A DNA stretch of 64,000 nt from JBGPTF01 sp041490445 (lineage in GTDB: Bacteria; Acidobacteriota; Terriglobia; Acidiferrales; UBA7541). The position numbers were made by a program, and so were the translations under genes. The stretch is from positions 1 to 64,000 of the forward strand of contig JBGPTF010000019.1 in NCBI GenBank assembly GCA_041490445.1. The letters are read 5' to 3'. The stretch's first letter is position 1; each line of letters opens with the position of its first letter. The notes beneath the pieces are model-generated. The model was not told the origin of the DNA. It was given only the letters and a program-made list of their open reading frames with translations, and searched no databases. Of the stretch, positions 49,112 through 58,836 are shown piece by piece.

Positions 49112-52100
49112 TCATTTCGGCAGTGCCCGCAACTCCTCGTCTGATCGTTGCCAGAAAAACTTCGGAAACTTTCTTTCTGCAGGCCAGACTTCATCCAGTT
49201 TCGCGGCGTCGAAAACTTCTCCATTCTTGATCACATACAAGATGTCATTCGAATTGTGAATGTTTTCCAGCGGATTCGCGTTCAGCACGAGCAGATCGGC
49301 CAGTTTCCCGGGCTCGACCGATCCAATCTGCTTTTCAAGGCCGATGCTCTCCGCGCCGTGCATGGTTGCGGAATAGAGGGCCTGCCACGGCGTCATTCCT
49401 CCGGATTGCAGCATCCAGAGTTCCCATTGCGCGCCGATGCCTTGCTGCTCGCCGTGAGAGCCGAGGCCCACGTGGCCGCCCCGTGCAAAGACTCCGGCGG
49501 CGCCGGCGGCAATCTGCGGAAAGGTGTATTCGTCCTCGAGGAGAAGCGGGCGGCGCCGCGCCACGCGATCCACAAGCTCGTGCGGCGTGAACCGCATCAC
49601 CTTTGGATCATCGTGAATGTTCATCTTCTGCCGCCAGTAATACTGCCCGAATTCGGAGCCGTAATTGACGATCAAGGTCGGCGTGTACGTCGTGCCCGAC
49701 TGCGCCAACAACTCGATCACATCCTTGTGCAGCGGCACAATCGGCAGGCTGTGCTCGAAGCCCGTGTATCCATCGAGGACCATCGTCAGATCCGTCTTCA
49801 AGTCCCCGCCGCCTTCCGCGGTGATGTTCAAGCCTTCCTTCGCCGCTGCCATGGCGAGCCACTGCCGCTGGACCCTGCGCGGCTGCATGTACTGTTTCAG
49901 CGAATCGGCGCCGTGCGCCTTGTACCGCTTCACGACGTCTTCTGCATCTTCGAGGCTCTCGATGCTGGCAGCCGCCGTCGTAATCGCCGTACCCGTGGAA
50001 TAGATTCGCGGACCGATCATGTCGCCCGCTGCCACCAATTCGCCCTGGGCAAAAACGACATTAGAATCAACGGAAGGGTCGCGCGTGGTCGTCACGCCGA
50101 ATGCCAGATTGGCAGCGTACTCCCATTCTGTGTCCGCCATCACCGCGCGATGGCTGTGCAAGTGCGCATGAATATCCACGATCCCGGGAATGATCGTCTT
50201 GCCACGCACATCCATCACTTTGGCGTCGGATGGTGCGTGCATTGTCTTGGAATCGCCGACGGCGACGATGCGGTTGTTCTCGATCAAGATATCGCCGCGT
50301 TCCAAAATCTGTTCGCCCTTCATCGTGACGATGCGCGCGCCGCGCAAGTAAAGTTTCCCTTGCGGTATCGCGCGAGGCACTTGCAGGGCGATCTTCACCG
50401 ATTCCGGTTTCCAGGCGTCCGGCTTCGCCGCGTGCAAGACATCGTCACGGCGCACGCGGTAGAACTCGTCCGCGAAGCTCCAGGTGACCGTCTTTCCGCC
50501 ATCGGCCCAATGCAGGTAGTTCGCGCCCTCGCGCGTGAGGCGCTTCACCGGCACGGCCGGCGACTTCAGGTTGATCGTTATCGCCTGGTCTCCTACTTCC
50601 GGCATTGCCACAAGATACGCGTCATTGCGATCCAAGAGCGCTACCCACTGGCCATCGGGCGATGGCACCGCCACAACGAAAAATCCGTCGAACCTCATGT
50701 GGGTTTTCTTGTCCACGCCATCGAGACGAATGGACCGAAGCATCCGGTCGGGGCGCCCGCCTTCCTGGCCGGGCGGTGGAGGCGCTTGTTCCATGTAGTA
50801 AACGCGGGTGCCGTCGCCATTGAAAGCCGGGTCCTGCTGCCCTCCTGGAAGTGCAACAAGCGAAAGGCTTTGCCCACCGTCCGAAAGCATCCAGCGCAAC
50901 TCCTTGATGTCGGCCGGATCGTCTGAAAGCCAGCCGCGGGCGGAGCCCATCGTGAAGAGGATCTTGCTGCCGTCCGGCGACCACCGTGGCGTAGCGTAAT
51001 ACGCCGGCGCATCGCTCAGCCGAACGGGCGAGCCGCCATCCGCCGGGACTTTCCACAGTTGCCCGCCCTCGGAATCGGACCAGCTCACGTAAGCCACCCA
51101 TTTGCCATCCGGGGAGAAAACCGGCTCGTACTCGCGGAGCGGGCTGCTCGTCAGGCGATGCGGCTTTCCCTCGGCAATATCCATGATCCAGATTTTTCCG
51201 ACGGCGCTGAAGACGAGGCGTTTCCTATCCGGCGATTCATTCGTCCAACGCATCTGGCGGACCGTGAGCGGCCCGTCGTCAATCGCGTAATCCTCGTGAA
51301 TCCGCGGGGCAAGATCCAAATCAACATGCGCGAGGAATGGAATTGTCGAAACCTGGTGGCTCGTAACGTCCACTCGCTTGATTTTTCCGTCGGCCGTGAA
51401 AAGGACGGATTTTGAATCCGGCGTAAACGCGTAGCCGGGGAACACATCATCTACAGCAAAGCCTTCCTGATCGTCGCGCTGAATCGGAAATGTGAGCCAG
51501 TGTTCTTCTTGCGAGTGGAGATCGCGAGTGCGGAGGCCGGTCTTCGCGTCATGCCGGCTCGCGTAGACGAGATAGCGCCCGTCTGGCGAAAGGATCGGGC
51601 GGAGTCCCCCGCCGTATTCGGATGTGATCGTTTCAATCTCGCCCGTCTCACGATTGAACGTGTGGACCTGGAAGCGGCCGATATCCACGTTGTACTGGAA
51701 GCGGTCGGGATGGCTCGAGAAGTAAAGCAGCTTGCCATCGGGAGCGAAGGAGGACCCGGAATTGATCGTCGTATCCCCGCGGCCTTTCACCAGTTCGAGT
51801 CCTTTGCCGCCATCCTTATGGAACAGCCAGAGGCTCGTGCTGCGAAGGTAATTCTCCGGATCCGGATAGCGGCCCCATTTGCGCGCGACAAGGTAATTCC
51901 CATCCGGCGCCCAGGTGGGAGAGCCCAGGGATTCTTCTGTCTCATGCGTGACGACGTGCAGGCCGGTGCCGTCGACATCGATCAGCCAGATGTTGTCGCT
52001 GCCGCTGCGATCACTGATGAAGGCGATCTGTTTCCCGTCGGGAGAATACTTGGGCTGGCAATCCCATGTCGTGCCGCTGGTCAGCCTCTTGGCATCCCCG

Positions 52101-52393
52101 CCGGACACCGGCAGAAGATACAGATCCCCGAGAAGATCGAAGACGATTTGCTTGCCGTCAGGCGAGATGTCGAGCGAGACCCACGTTCCTTCATCGGTGT
52201 CGAAGGAAAGTTTTCGCGCAGGCTTGAGCGGCAGGCCTTCTTCCTTCTTTTCGCCTTTTTCCGCTGACTTGGCCTGCGGTCCCTCTCCCTGCTGCGCGTG
52301 CGCCGCTGCACTTGGCAGACCCAGCATCGCGACCAGCGCAATCACACCCAGCCACATCGTGTTCGACATTCTCCGGCCGACTCTCTCGCTCAT
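49112..52393 (-). CDS. secreted TolB-propeller/amidohydrolase fusion
   Basis: The 1093-residue protein has a signal peptide ('ALVAMLGLPSAAAHAQQG', about 17-34). Residues 60-680 are PD40/TolB-type propeller repeats with 'SPDGKQIVF', 'SPDGKQIAFISDRSG' and 'SPDGKWVAYVSW'. Residues 700-1080 are an amidohydrolase with 'DIHAHLHSH' (about 738-744), 'FEHSLPIVPLHK' (about 883) and 'VEPGKLADLLVLN'. The late metal ligand usually in GTD reads 'LGSHGEQQG', so the metal site may be altered. Family members cleave amides or cyclic amides outside the cytoplasm. It is followed by the TonB receptor. Confidence 0.9.
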   Translation of the reverse strand: MSERVGRRMSNTMWLGVIALVAMLGLPSAAAHAQQGEGPQAKSAEKGEKKEEGLPLKPARKLSFDTDEGTWVSLDISPDGKQIVFDLLGDLYLLPVSGGDAKRLTSGTTWDCQPKYSPDGKQIAFISDRSGSDNIWLIDVDGTGLHVVTHETEESLGSPTWAPDGNYLVARKWGRYPDPENYLRSTSLWLFHKDGGKGLELVKGRGDTTINSGSSFAPDGKLLYFSSHPDRFQYNVDIGRFQVHTFNRETGEIETITSEYGGGLRPILSPDGRYLVYASRHDAKTGLRTRDLHSQEEHWLTFPIQRDDQEGFAVDDVFPGYAFTPDSKSVLFTADGKIKRVDVTSHQVSTIPFLAHVDLDLAPRIHEDYAIDDGPLTVRQMRWTNESPDRKRLVFSAVGKIWIMDIAEGKPHRLTSSPLREYEPVFSPDGKWVAYVSWSDSEGGQLWKVPADGGSPVRLSDAPAYYATPRWSPDGSKILFTMGSARGWLSDDPADIKELRWMLSDGGQSLSLVALPGGQQDPAFNGDGTRVYYMEQAPPPPGQEGGRPDRMLRSIRLDGVDKKTHMRFDGFFVVAVPSPDGQWVALLDRNDAYLVAMPEVGDQAITINLKSPAVPVKRLTREGANYLHWADGGKTVTWSFADEFYRVRRDDVLHAAKPDAWKPESVKIALQVPRAIPQGKLYLRGARIVTMKGEQILERGDILIENNRIVAVGDSKTMHAPSDAKVMDVRGKTIIPGIVDIHAHLHSHRAVMADTEWEYAANLAFGVTTTRDPSVDSNVVFAQGELVAAGDMIGPRIYSTGTAITTAAASIESLEDAEDVVKRYKAHGADSLKQYMQPRRVQRQWLAMAAAKEGLNITAEGGGDLKTDLTMVLDGYTGFEHSLPIVPLHKDVIELLAQSGTTYTPTLIVNYGSEFGQYYWRQKMNIHDDPKVMRFTPHELVDRVARRRPLLLEDEYTFPQIAAGAAGVFARGGHVGLGSHGEQQGIGAQWELWMLQSGGMTPWQALYSATMHGAESIGLEKQIGSVEPGKLADLLVLNANPLENIHNSNDILYVIKNGEVFDAAKLDEVWPAERKFPKFFWQRSDEELRALPK

Positions 52394-52735
52394 CTCGCTC
52401 TCCCTATCCTCAGTGTTTCTGCCCTTTATGCAGCGGCGCAGGCTATCGCGGCACGTCCCTTGCCGTCAATAACTTGCCAGGGCAGACTCGCCTTTACGGA
52501 CGCGGCCCGGCGCAATCGGGTTTCCACAGGCCCGTCCGGCTAATTCAGAATTCCACTTGACTGCTTTATGGAATCTCGCATATCGTCCGCCCAGCGATTA
52601 CCCGTAGATTAATTAGACTTTATCTCTATCTCTATAGGACGGACACGACCCAGCCGTGACCGGTCACTCGCATCGGAGTATTCTCCTCCTCTTCAACAGG
52701 GGTTCGTCCGGCCGGCTGACTTACGAGGTACACAC
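52394..52735. other. 342-bp divergent region
   Basis: It holds the promoters for the amidohydrolase (leftward) and the Ig/barrel gene (rightward). The segment 'GATTAATTAGACTTTATCTCTATC' near 52605 is the most promoter-like (AT-rich). No gene seen. Confidence 0.5.
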
Positions 52736-54367
52736 GTGAGACTGCCCAAACCTGGACGCCTGCTCGCATCACTGACGTTTCTGCTTGTTCTCGGCTCGCT
52801 CTCTGCGCGACCTCTCCGGGCACAAGATACTTTCAAACTCAAGAACGCCGCGGTCGGCACGCCATATCATGTGGCCCTCAAGACAGAGGGCGGCATTGCA
52901 CCGCTCCACTGGCAGAAAAAATCGGGCGACTTGCCGCCCGGCATTTCGCTTTCCCCGGACGGCGTGCTCGACGGCACGCCCACACAGGGCCGAATTGAGC
53001 CGTTCACGTTCGAGCTGGAAGTTGCGGACTCGTCGCCGTCACCACAAGTTTCCCTCGCGCGATTTACGCTGTTCGTCCCGCCGAAGTTACGTATTGTGGA
53101 TCCAAGCGCCGAATCGCAGCCGCTCAAGATCACCGACCCGGGGCATGACGCGCCGCCTGCTGGGGAGGCATCCGGGAATAATGCGGGGAAACGCTCGGGC
53201 GCGGGTGCGGCCAAGCCCTCCGCGGACCCGCCCGACCGCGCCACGATTGACGATTCACTGCACGAATGGAATTACATGATCACCGGCAAGCTTCCTGCCA
53301 GCTTTGCGAGCGCCACAGACACGAAGATTGAAATACGCGTGGACGATGTCCCAGAAAATCCTTCCAAGAAAATTCCCGGTAATCCACTCATTGATGCGGC
53401 GGGCGGAAAATTCACGGTCTGGCTCGATCACCCCCTCCAGGAAGGGCAAGGAGTCCGTGTGCGTCCCGTGAAAAGCGACACTGCCGGAGATTGGTCCGAC
53501 GAGGTCGTGGTCAAGAAACAAGACAATGCCGACAAGAATGATTGCCCCACGGCTGTCTCCGACTGCCGCGATGCATTTGAGGCCAGCGCGTACATTGGTC
53601 TGGGCATTGACACCTTCGCTTCCGGTGAGACCAACAAGTATCTGAATCCCAACGCTCCCAATGGCCCCAAAGAGCGCATGGTGGGGGGCTTGGATTTTGC
53701 TTATCGCCTGGTGGGACGGCCGACAGTCCATTTTGGTGAGGAGAGACACAGCTGGCCGAGTCAGTTATGGGTGTACGGGGAAACCGTGCACGGCGTCCGG
53801 AGCGCAGACGTCGATTGCACAAAGAACCCAACTTTTATTGCGTGTCAAACGGCCCTGGCATTGCCGACGCGTGCGCCCGACCAAATCTTGTTCACGATTC
53901 GCAACGCCACCAGCCTCGAGGGCTTCACGGGATTTCGCTACGAGTTCCTGTCACTGCAACCCCGTACACTTTCCCCCGCAAATCTCTACGTGAAGGCGCA
54001 GGCTGGCTTTCTGACGGCGGTGGGCACACCGAGCGCGGCCAAGGCGCTGCATCATGTGGGCCTGGGCGCGATTGTTACCAAGGGTCTGTACGAGGGCAGT
54101 TATCTGGAAGCAGGTTTTGGGCGCAACGACCTCTTCGCGGAGAATCGCCTCAGTCGCTGGAAAGTGGATGCATATGTTTTACGCAAAGTTACGAAGGGCA
54201 TTTCGTTCTTCGCGCAGATCAATGTGGATACGGATGTGGGCCCCAGTTCAGACAGCATTCAGTCGTATCTCGGATTCAATTTTGATCTGCACCGATTCAG
54301 CGACTGGTTTTCGACATCGCCGAGCACTCCCAAAGTCCCGACTCCGGCCCCGACGGAGAAGAAGTAA
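52736..54367 (+). CDS. Ig-like domain outer-membrane protein, partner candidate of the patatin gene
   Basis: GTG at 52736, seven bases after GAGG, gives 543 residues. A signal peptide ends near 'RAQDT' (about 31). Residues 38-115 are a He_PIG/Ig-like domain ('AVGTPYHVALKTEGGIAPLHWQKKSGDLPPGISLSPDGVLDGTP' region, quoted only as about 40-82). A Pro/Gly/Ala-rich linker (about 125-170) leads to a strand domain, and residues 275-520 show alternating strands like an outer-membrane barrel ('YLEAGFGRNDLF', 'YLGFNFDL'). It ends in a Pro/Thr tail. The patatin gene begins 35 bases downstream. No function is known. Confidence 0.6.
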   Translation: MRLPKPGRLLASLTFLLVLGSLSARPLRAQDTFKLKNAAVGTPYHVALKTEGGIAPLHWQKKSGDLPPGISLSPDGVLDGTPTQGRIEPFTFELEVADSSPSPQVSLARFTLFVPPKLRIVDPSAESQPLKITDPGHDAPPAGEASGNNAGKRSGAGAAKPSADPPDRATIDDSLHEWNYMITGKLPASFASATDTKIEIRVDDVPENPSKKIPGNPLIDAAGGKFTVWLDHPLQEGQGVRVRPVKSDTAGDWSDEVVVKKQDNADKNDCPTAVSDCRDAFEASAYIGLGIDTFASGETNKYLNPNAPNGPKERMVGGLDFAYRLVGRPTVHFGEERHSWPSQLWVYGETVHGVRSADVDCTKNPTFIACQTALALPTRAPDQILFTIRNATSLEGFTGFRYEFLSLQPRTLSPANLYVKAQAGFLTAVGTPSAAKALHHVGLGAIVTKGLYEGSYLEAGFGRNDLFAENRLSRWKVDAYVLRKVTKGISFFAQINVDTDVGPSSDSIQSYLGFNFDLHRFSDWFSTSPSTPKVPTPAPTEKK

Positions 54368-54402
54368 GGATGACGATCTGAGTTGATCAGCGGAGACTTT
54401 CC

Positions 54403-57400
54403 ATGAGCGACGCCCAGCGATGTAAAGAACTGAAGAAGCAAAGTCCGAAATCCTTCGTCGAGATTCTGGCGGACGAGCTTCGGGAAATCGGCAAGCTCCG
54501 GCCGAAACGCGGCTGGCAGGATCCTCCAAAGCAAGACGGGCCAATCCAGGATACCGGCGCTCCGCCCTGGACTCCTCCCGATGATCCGCTGAAAGATGCC
54601 GATGCAACCCTCGCGGCGGCACACCATAGCAACCTTGTCGGCCTGTCTTTCTCCGGCGGCGGCATTCGCAGTGCTACCTTCAACCTCGGCGTTCTCCAGG
54701 GCCTGGCCGACTTCGGCCTGCTGAACCGATTCGACTATCTCTCCACCGTCTCCGGCGGCGGCTACATCGGGAGCTGGCTCGCTGCCTGGATCAGCCGTCG
54801 CGGTATCAAGGACGTTGAACAGGGACTCCGCCCCGACCGCAAACCAAACACGGATCACGCGGAGCGCGATGAAATCCGCTTCCTGCGCGAGTACAGCAAT
54901 TACCTGACGCCCCGTCTCGGTTTTTTCGGCGCCGACACTTGGACAGCGATTGTGATCTATCTCCGCAATTCCCTTCTGAATCTTGCGATTTTGATTCTCG
55001 CGATGTCCGCCGCCCTTCTGCTGCCCCGCATCGTGGTCCTCGAAACGATCGCTCTGCATCAGAGCTCCGCTGGAACTTGGTTACAATCCTATTGGGTAGC
55101 CATTTTGTTCCTCGCGTGCGCGGTTCTGTTCACCACGATGAACATGAGGCTTTTTGCCCGGCGGCAAACGGCTCCAAGCCCGCCGTTGTATGCGCGACAA
55201 GCCGCCATCATCGCCCTCATCGTTGTCCCGCTCCTTATTGCCGCCTGGGTTTGTGCCGCCTGGATTTGGTTTCGCGCACCCGAGGCCGGAGACTCTAGCT
55301 GGCAATGGATGGCGGCGGGGGCCGTGGTTTACGGCCTCATGTGGGTTTGCTTCGCCCTGGTTCTTCCTGCCGGTTCACAATGGCAGCCTTGGGAGCTACG
55401 CTTCTCTCGCGCCATTACGGTGGTGGCGGCATTCGGCGCGGGTTTGGTTGGCGGCGCGCTGTTTTGGGCGATTGCGAAGATTTTCGTCGTCTGGCAAGGC
55501 TTGCCCGGCGGCATCTGGCACATGGTCAGTTTCGGTCCTCCGCTTCTCATCCTGATCCTTCTCGCGGTGGCCGCGGTTCACATCGGTCTGATGGGGCGCG
55601 CCTTTCCCGACGAACGCCGGGAATGGTGCGGCCGGCTCGGCGGCTGGCTGATGATTTTCGCCATTGCTTGGGCCGCAGTTTTCGCGTTGGCCATCTATTC
55701 GCCCCTGCTGGTCATTCGGATCAAACAGTGGGTTGCCGGGCTTTCGCTGGCCTGGGTCGTTTCAACAGCGGCCGGAGTCCTCGGGGGCAGGAGCAAGAAT
55801 ACCGGGACCCCGGGTTCGAAGAGCCGGACTGACCTGGCGCTATCGTTCACGCCGTACATCTTCGTTTTCGGTGCGCTGGTCGCGCTTTCCTTCGGCCTCG
55901 AAATCGCCGTGGCGAAACTGCTTAAGCCCGGACCACTTGCCGCTGATCTGCAAGCCTTTCTGAACGCCAACCCGGTCATCGCCAAAATCGGCTCCTGGCT
56001 CTGGATCGTGCCCGACAAGATCGCGTTGTGGTTTTATCATGATCCTCTCCGCAGCGGCATCGGTGTGATCGCGGTACAAGGCCGCGACTACGTCACCGCC
56101 CACTGGAACATCCTCAACGCGACGCAAAGCGGCTGGTTACTGATTATTCTTCTCGCTGCTATGGGCGCGGCTGCATTGCTTTCCTGGCGGGTAGACATCA
56201 ACGAGTTCTCCATGAATCTGCTGTACCGCAATCGCCTGGTTCGCTGCTACCTGGGCGCGAGCCACGAACACCGCCGGCCAAACGCGTTCACTGGATTTGA
56301 CCCGGCCGATGACCTCTTCCTGAAAGACCTCGTCGCCGATCGTTGTTACTCCGGCCCCTACCCCATCTTGAACGGGGCATTGAATCTGGTTGGCGGAAAA
56401 GAGATGGCGTGGCAGGAACGAAAAGCGGAATCGTTCGTAATGACTCCGCTGCATTCCGGATTCGATGTCTGGACGGAACGACGCGATCTGGAGGAGGAAG
56501 ACCGCGCCTCCGACATCAAGGAGTACGGCTTCCGACCCACCGAATGCTTTGCCTATCCCGACGGAGGCTTCTACGTCGGTACCGCCATGTCCATCTCGGG
56601 AGCCGCGGCGAGTCCGAACATGGGGTATCACAGTTTGCCGGCTCTCTCGTTTCTCCTGACCATCTTCAACGTCCGGCTCGGTTTCTGGGCGGGGAATCCG
56701 CGGAGTGCGGATTCCTGGCAGATGCCGGGCCCTCGCGTTGGACTTGCTTACCTTCTTAAGGAACTGTTCGGCGCGACGGACGACAACAGCGATTACGTCT
56801 ATCTCTCCGACGGCGGCCATTTCGAAAACCTCGGCCTCTACGAGCTGGTCAAGCGCCGCTGCAAGTACATCATCGTGTGCGACGCCGGCGCCGATGGTGG
56901 ATACGGCTTCGGAGATCTTGCGGGCGCGATCCGCAAATGCCGGGAAGATATGGGAGTCGATATCAGGATTGCGATGGACAAAATCAAGCCACACAAGCCG
57001 GAATCCAACTGTGGTTGTCACTGCGCGGTGGGCATGATTGACTACACCAACGTGGATCCGGATCCTCGCAGCGACGAAGAGATCAAGAATGGCGTCGCCG
57101 ATCCCCGGCTCGGAATTCTGGTCTATCTCAAGGCCTCTCTCACCGGCGATGAGCCGGTGGATGTCTTGAATTACAAGACCGATCACCAAGACTTCCCGCA
57201 CGAGACGACCGCCGATCAATGGTTCACCGAGTCACAATTCGAAAGCTATCGGCGGCTCGGCCAGCACGCCGCCTGCAGTTTGTTCGACAGAATCTGGAAT
57301 CGGGGCGGCTTGCCCACCACGGCATTGGTTGACCGCGTCTCGTTGCCGAATAAGTGCAACCGCCAATTGTTCGAAGCGTTGCGTGACGCCTGGCCAGGTA

Positions 57401-57417
57401 ACTCGGGCAATTGCTGA
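54403..57417 (+). CDS. membrane patatin-like phospholipase with split catalytic dyad
   Basis: The 1004-residue protein has a patatin start: oxyanion 'SFSGGGIRSATFNLGVLQGL' (about 82-101) and nucleophile elbow 'STVSGGGYIGSW' (Ser about 117). The catalytic Asp motif 'LSDGGHFENLGLYELV' comes only at about 801-816. Between them lie about ten membrane helices (about 180-600) and a soluble segment. So the lipase domain is interrupted by a membrane block. It should be anchored in the inner membrane and may cleave acyl esters there. The upstream Ig/barrel gene is likely co-transcribed. Related long patatin proteins occur in other bacteria, function unknown to me. Confidence 0.8.
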   Translation: MSDAQRCKELKKQSPKSFVEILADELREIGKLRPKRGWQDPPKQDGPIQDTGAPPWTPPDDPLKDADATLAAAHHSNLVGLSFSGGGIRSATFNLGVLQGLADFGLLNRFDYLSTVSGGGYIGSWLAAWISRRGIKDVEQGLRPDRKPNTDHAERDEIRFLREYSNYLTPRLGFFGADTWTAIVIYLRNSLLNLAILILAMSAALLLPRIVVLETIALHQSSAGTWLQSYWVAILFLACAVLFTTMNMRLFARRQTAPSPPLYARQAAIIALIVVPLLIAAWVCAAWIWFRAPEAGDSSWQWMAAGAVVYGLMWVCFALVLPAGSQWQPWELRFSRAITVVAAFGAGLVGGALFWAIAKIFVVWQGLPGGIWHMVSFGPPLLILILLAVAAVHIGLMGRAFPDERREWCGRLGGWLMIFAIAWAAVFALAIYSPLLVIRIKQWVAGLSLAWVVSTAAGVLGGRSKNTGTPGSKSRTDLALSFTPYIFVFGALVALSFGLEIAVAKLLKPGPLAADLQAFLNANPVIAKIGSWLWIVPDKIALWFYHDPLRSGIGVIAVQGRDYVTAHWNILNATQSGWLLIILLAAMGAAALLSWRVDINEFSMNLLYRNRLVRCYLGASHEHRRPNAFTGFDPADDLFLKDLVADRCYSGPYPILNGALNLVGGKEMAWQERKAESFVMTPLHSGFDVWTERRDLEEEDRASDIKEYGFRPTECFAYPDGGFYVGTAMSISGAAASPNMGYHSLPALSFLLTIFNVRLGFWAGNPRSADSWQMPGPRVGLAYLLKELFGATDDNSDYVYLSDGGHFENLGLYELVKRRCKYIIVCDAGADGGYGFGDLAGAIRKCREDMGVDIRIAMDKIKPHKPESNCGCHCAVGMIDYTNVDPDPRSDEEIKNGVADPRLGILVYLKASLTGDEPVDVLNYKTDHQDFPHETTADQWFTESQFESYRRLGQHAACSLFDRIWNRGGLPTTALVDRVSLPNKCNRQLFEALRDAWPGNSGNC

Positions 57418-57527
57418 GCCAGGCCGCAGGCTCCCGCGCTTCGCCGCGAAGCCAACAGAATTCTGTTGCCCCTGCCGCTCGCCGGGTTAGAATCGCGCGT
57501 TTCCCATCCCCCCGGGAGGAGATACGA

Positions 57528-58814
57528 ATGCGCCGTGCTCTGCAATTGCTTACCGTCTGTTTTCTCGCCTCCGTAGCGTGGGCCGCGGATGCGCCAGCCG
57601 TGTACGTCCACGCGGGCAAGCTGCTGGACGTGCACTCCGGCAAGATGCTCACGGATCAAATGATTGTCATTCGCGGTGAAAAGATCGAAAGCGTCGCTCC
57701 GTTCGCCTCCGCGCTGATCCCTGGCGGCTCCACGGTCGTGGATCTGACTCACGCCACCGTCTTGCCGGGCCTGATTGACGCCCATGACCACCTTACCGGC
57801 AACGCCACCCTGCACGGCTTCCGGGCACTCGGCGTCTCCGTACCACGCACGACGCTCTACGGCGCAACGAACGCGCTGCGGACTCTGAATGCCGGATTCA
57901 CGGCGGTCCGCAACGTCGGCGCGCCGGGCTATGCGGACGTCGCGCTGCGCGACGCGATCAACGACGGCGATCTCCCCGGCCCGCGGATGCTCGTCTCCGG
58001 CCCCGCGCTCGGGATCACCGGCGGCCACTGCGACAGCAACCTGCTCCCTGCGGAATTTCATCATCGCTCCGATGGCGTGGCAGACGGCCCCTGGGCCGCG
58101 CGGGGAAAAGTCCGCGAGGTGATCAAATACGGCGCCGATCTCATCAAGATCTGCGCCACCGGCGGCGTCCTTTCAAAAGGCGATCAGCCGGGCACGCAGC
58201 AATACACGCTCGAGGAAATGCGGGCCATCGTGGACGAAGCCCACCGGCTCGGCCGCAAGGTCGCCGCGCACGCGCACGGCACCGACGGCATCAAAGCCGC
58301 GATCGAGGCCGGCGTGGATTCCGTCGAGCATGCGAGCCTGATTGACGACGCGGGGATCGAACTCGCGAAGCAGCACGGCACGTACCTGGTGATGGACATC
58401 TACAACGACGATTACATCCTCGGCCAGGGCGCTGCCGCTGGAATGTTGCCGGAATCGATCGAAAAGGAGCGCAAGATCGGCCGCTTGCAGCGTGAAAATT
58501 TCGCGCGCGCCCAGCGCGCCGGCGTGAAGATGGCGTTCGGCACCGACGGCGGCGTCTATCCGCACGGCGATAACTCCCGGCAGTTCGCCTACATGGTGAA
58601 ATTCGGCATGACGCCGCTCCAAGCCATCCAGGCCGCAACGATCAACGCCGCCGACCTGCTCGGCTGGTCCGACCGCGTAGGAGCGATCGAACCCGGAAAG
58701 TTCGGCGACCTGATCGCCGTGAACGGCGATCCCCTGAACGACGTTCGGGTGCTCGAGCACGTCGAGTTTGTGATGAAGGGCGGGCAGGTGGTCCGCAATG
58801 ATTTCAGCCACTGA
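57528..58814 (+). CDS. secreted amidohydrolase (first of tandem pair)
   Basis: Start at 57528 (GGGAGGAG upstream) gives 428 residues with a signal peptide ending 'VAWAAD'. 'LPGLIDAHDHLTG' (about 83-95), Lys in 'DLIKICATGG', 'AAHAHGTDG' (about 246-254), 'VEHASLIDD' and 'AFGTDGGVYPHG' (about 340) form the amidohydrolase metal site; the HxH is HDH. These proteins belong to the imidazolonepropionase-like/Xaa-Pro dipeptidase group and cleave dipeptide or cyclic-amide bonds. The second paralogue follows after 22 bases. Confidence 0.88.
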   Translation: MRRALQLLTVCFLASVAWAADAPAVYVHAGKLLDVHSGKMLTDQMIVIRGEKIESVAPFASALIPGGSTVVDLTHATVLPGLIDAHDHLTGNATLHGFRALGVSVPRTTLYGATNALRTLNAGFTAVRNVGAPGYADVALRDAINDGDLPGPRMLVSGPALGITGGHCDSNLLPAEFHHRSDGVADGPWAARGKVREVIKYGADLIKICATGGVLSKGDQPGTQQYTLEEMRAIVDEAHRLGRKVAAHAHGTDGIKAAIEAGVDSVEHASLIDDAGIELAKQHGTYLVMDIYNDDYILGQGAAAGMLPESIEKERKIGRLQRENFARAQRAGVKMAFGTDGGVYPHGDNSRQFAYMVKFGMTPLQAIQAATINAADLLGWSDRVGAIEPGKFGDLIAVNGDPLNDVRVLEHVEFVMKGGQVVRNDFSH

Positions 58815-58836
58815 TGCAAGAAAGCGAGGAGGAATG

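Noticed and set aside
49148..50926. 592-codon plus frame opposite the amidohydrolase
   Set aside because: Antisense shadow; no ribosome binding site or family motif.
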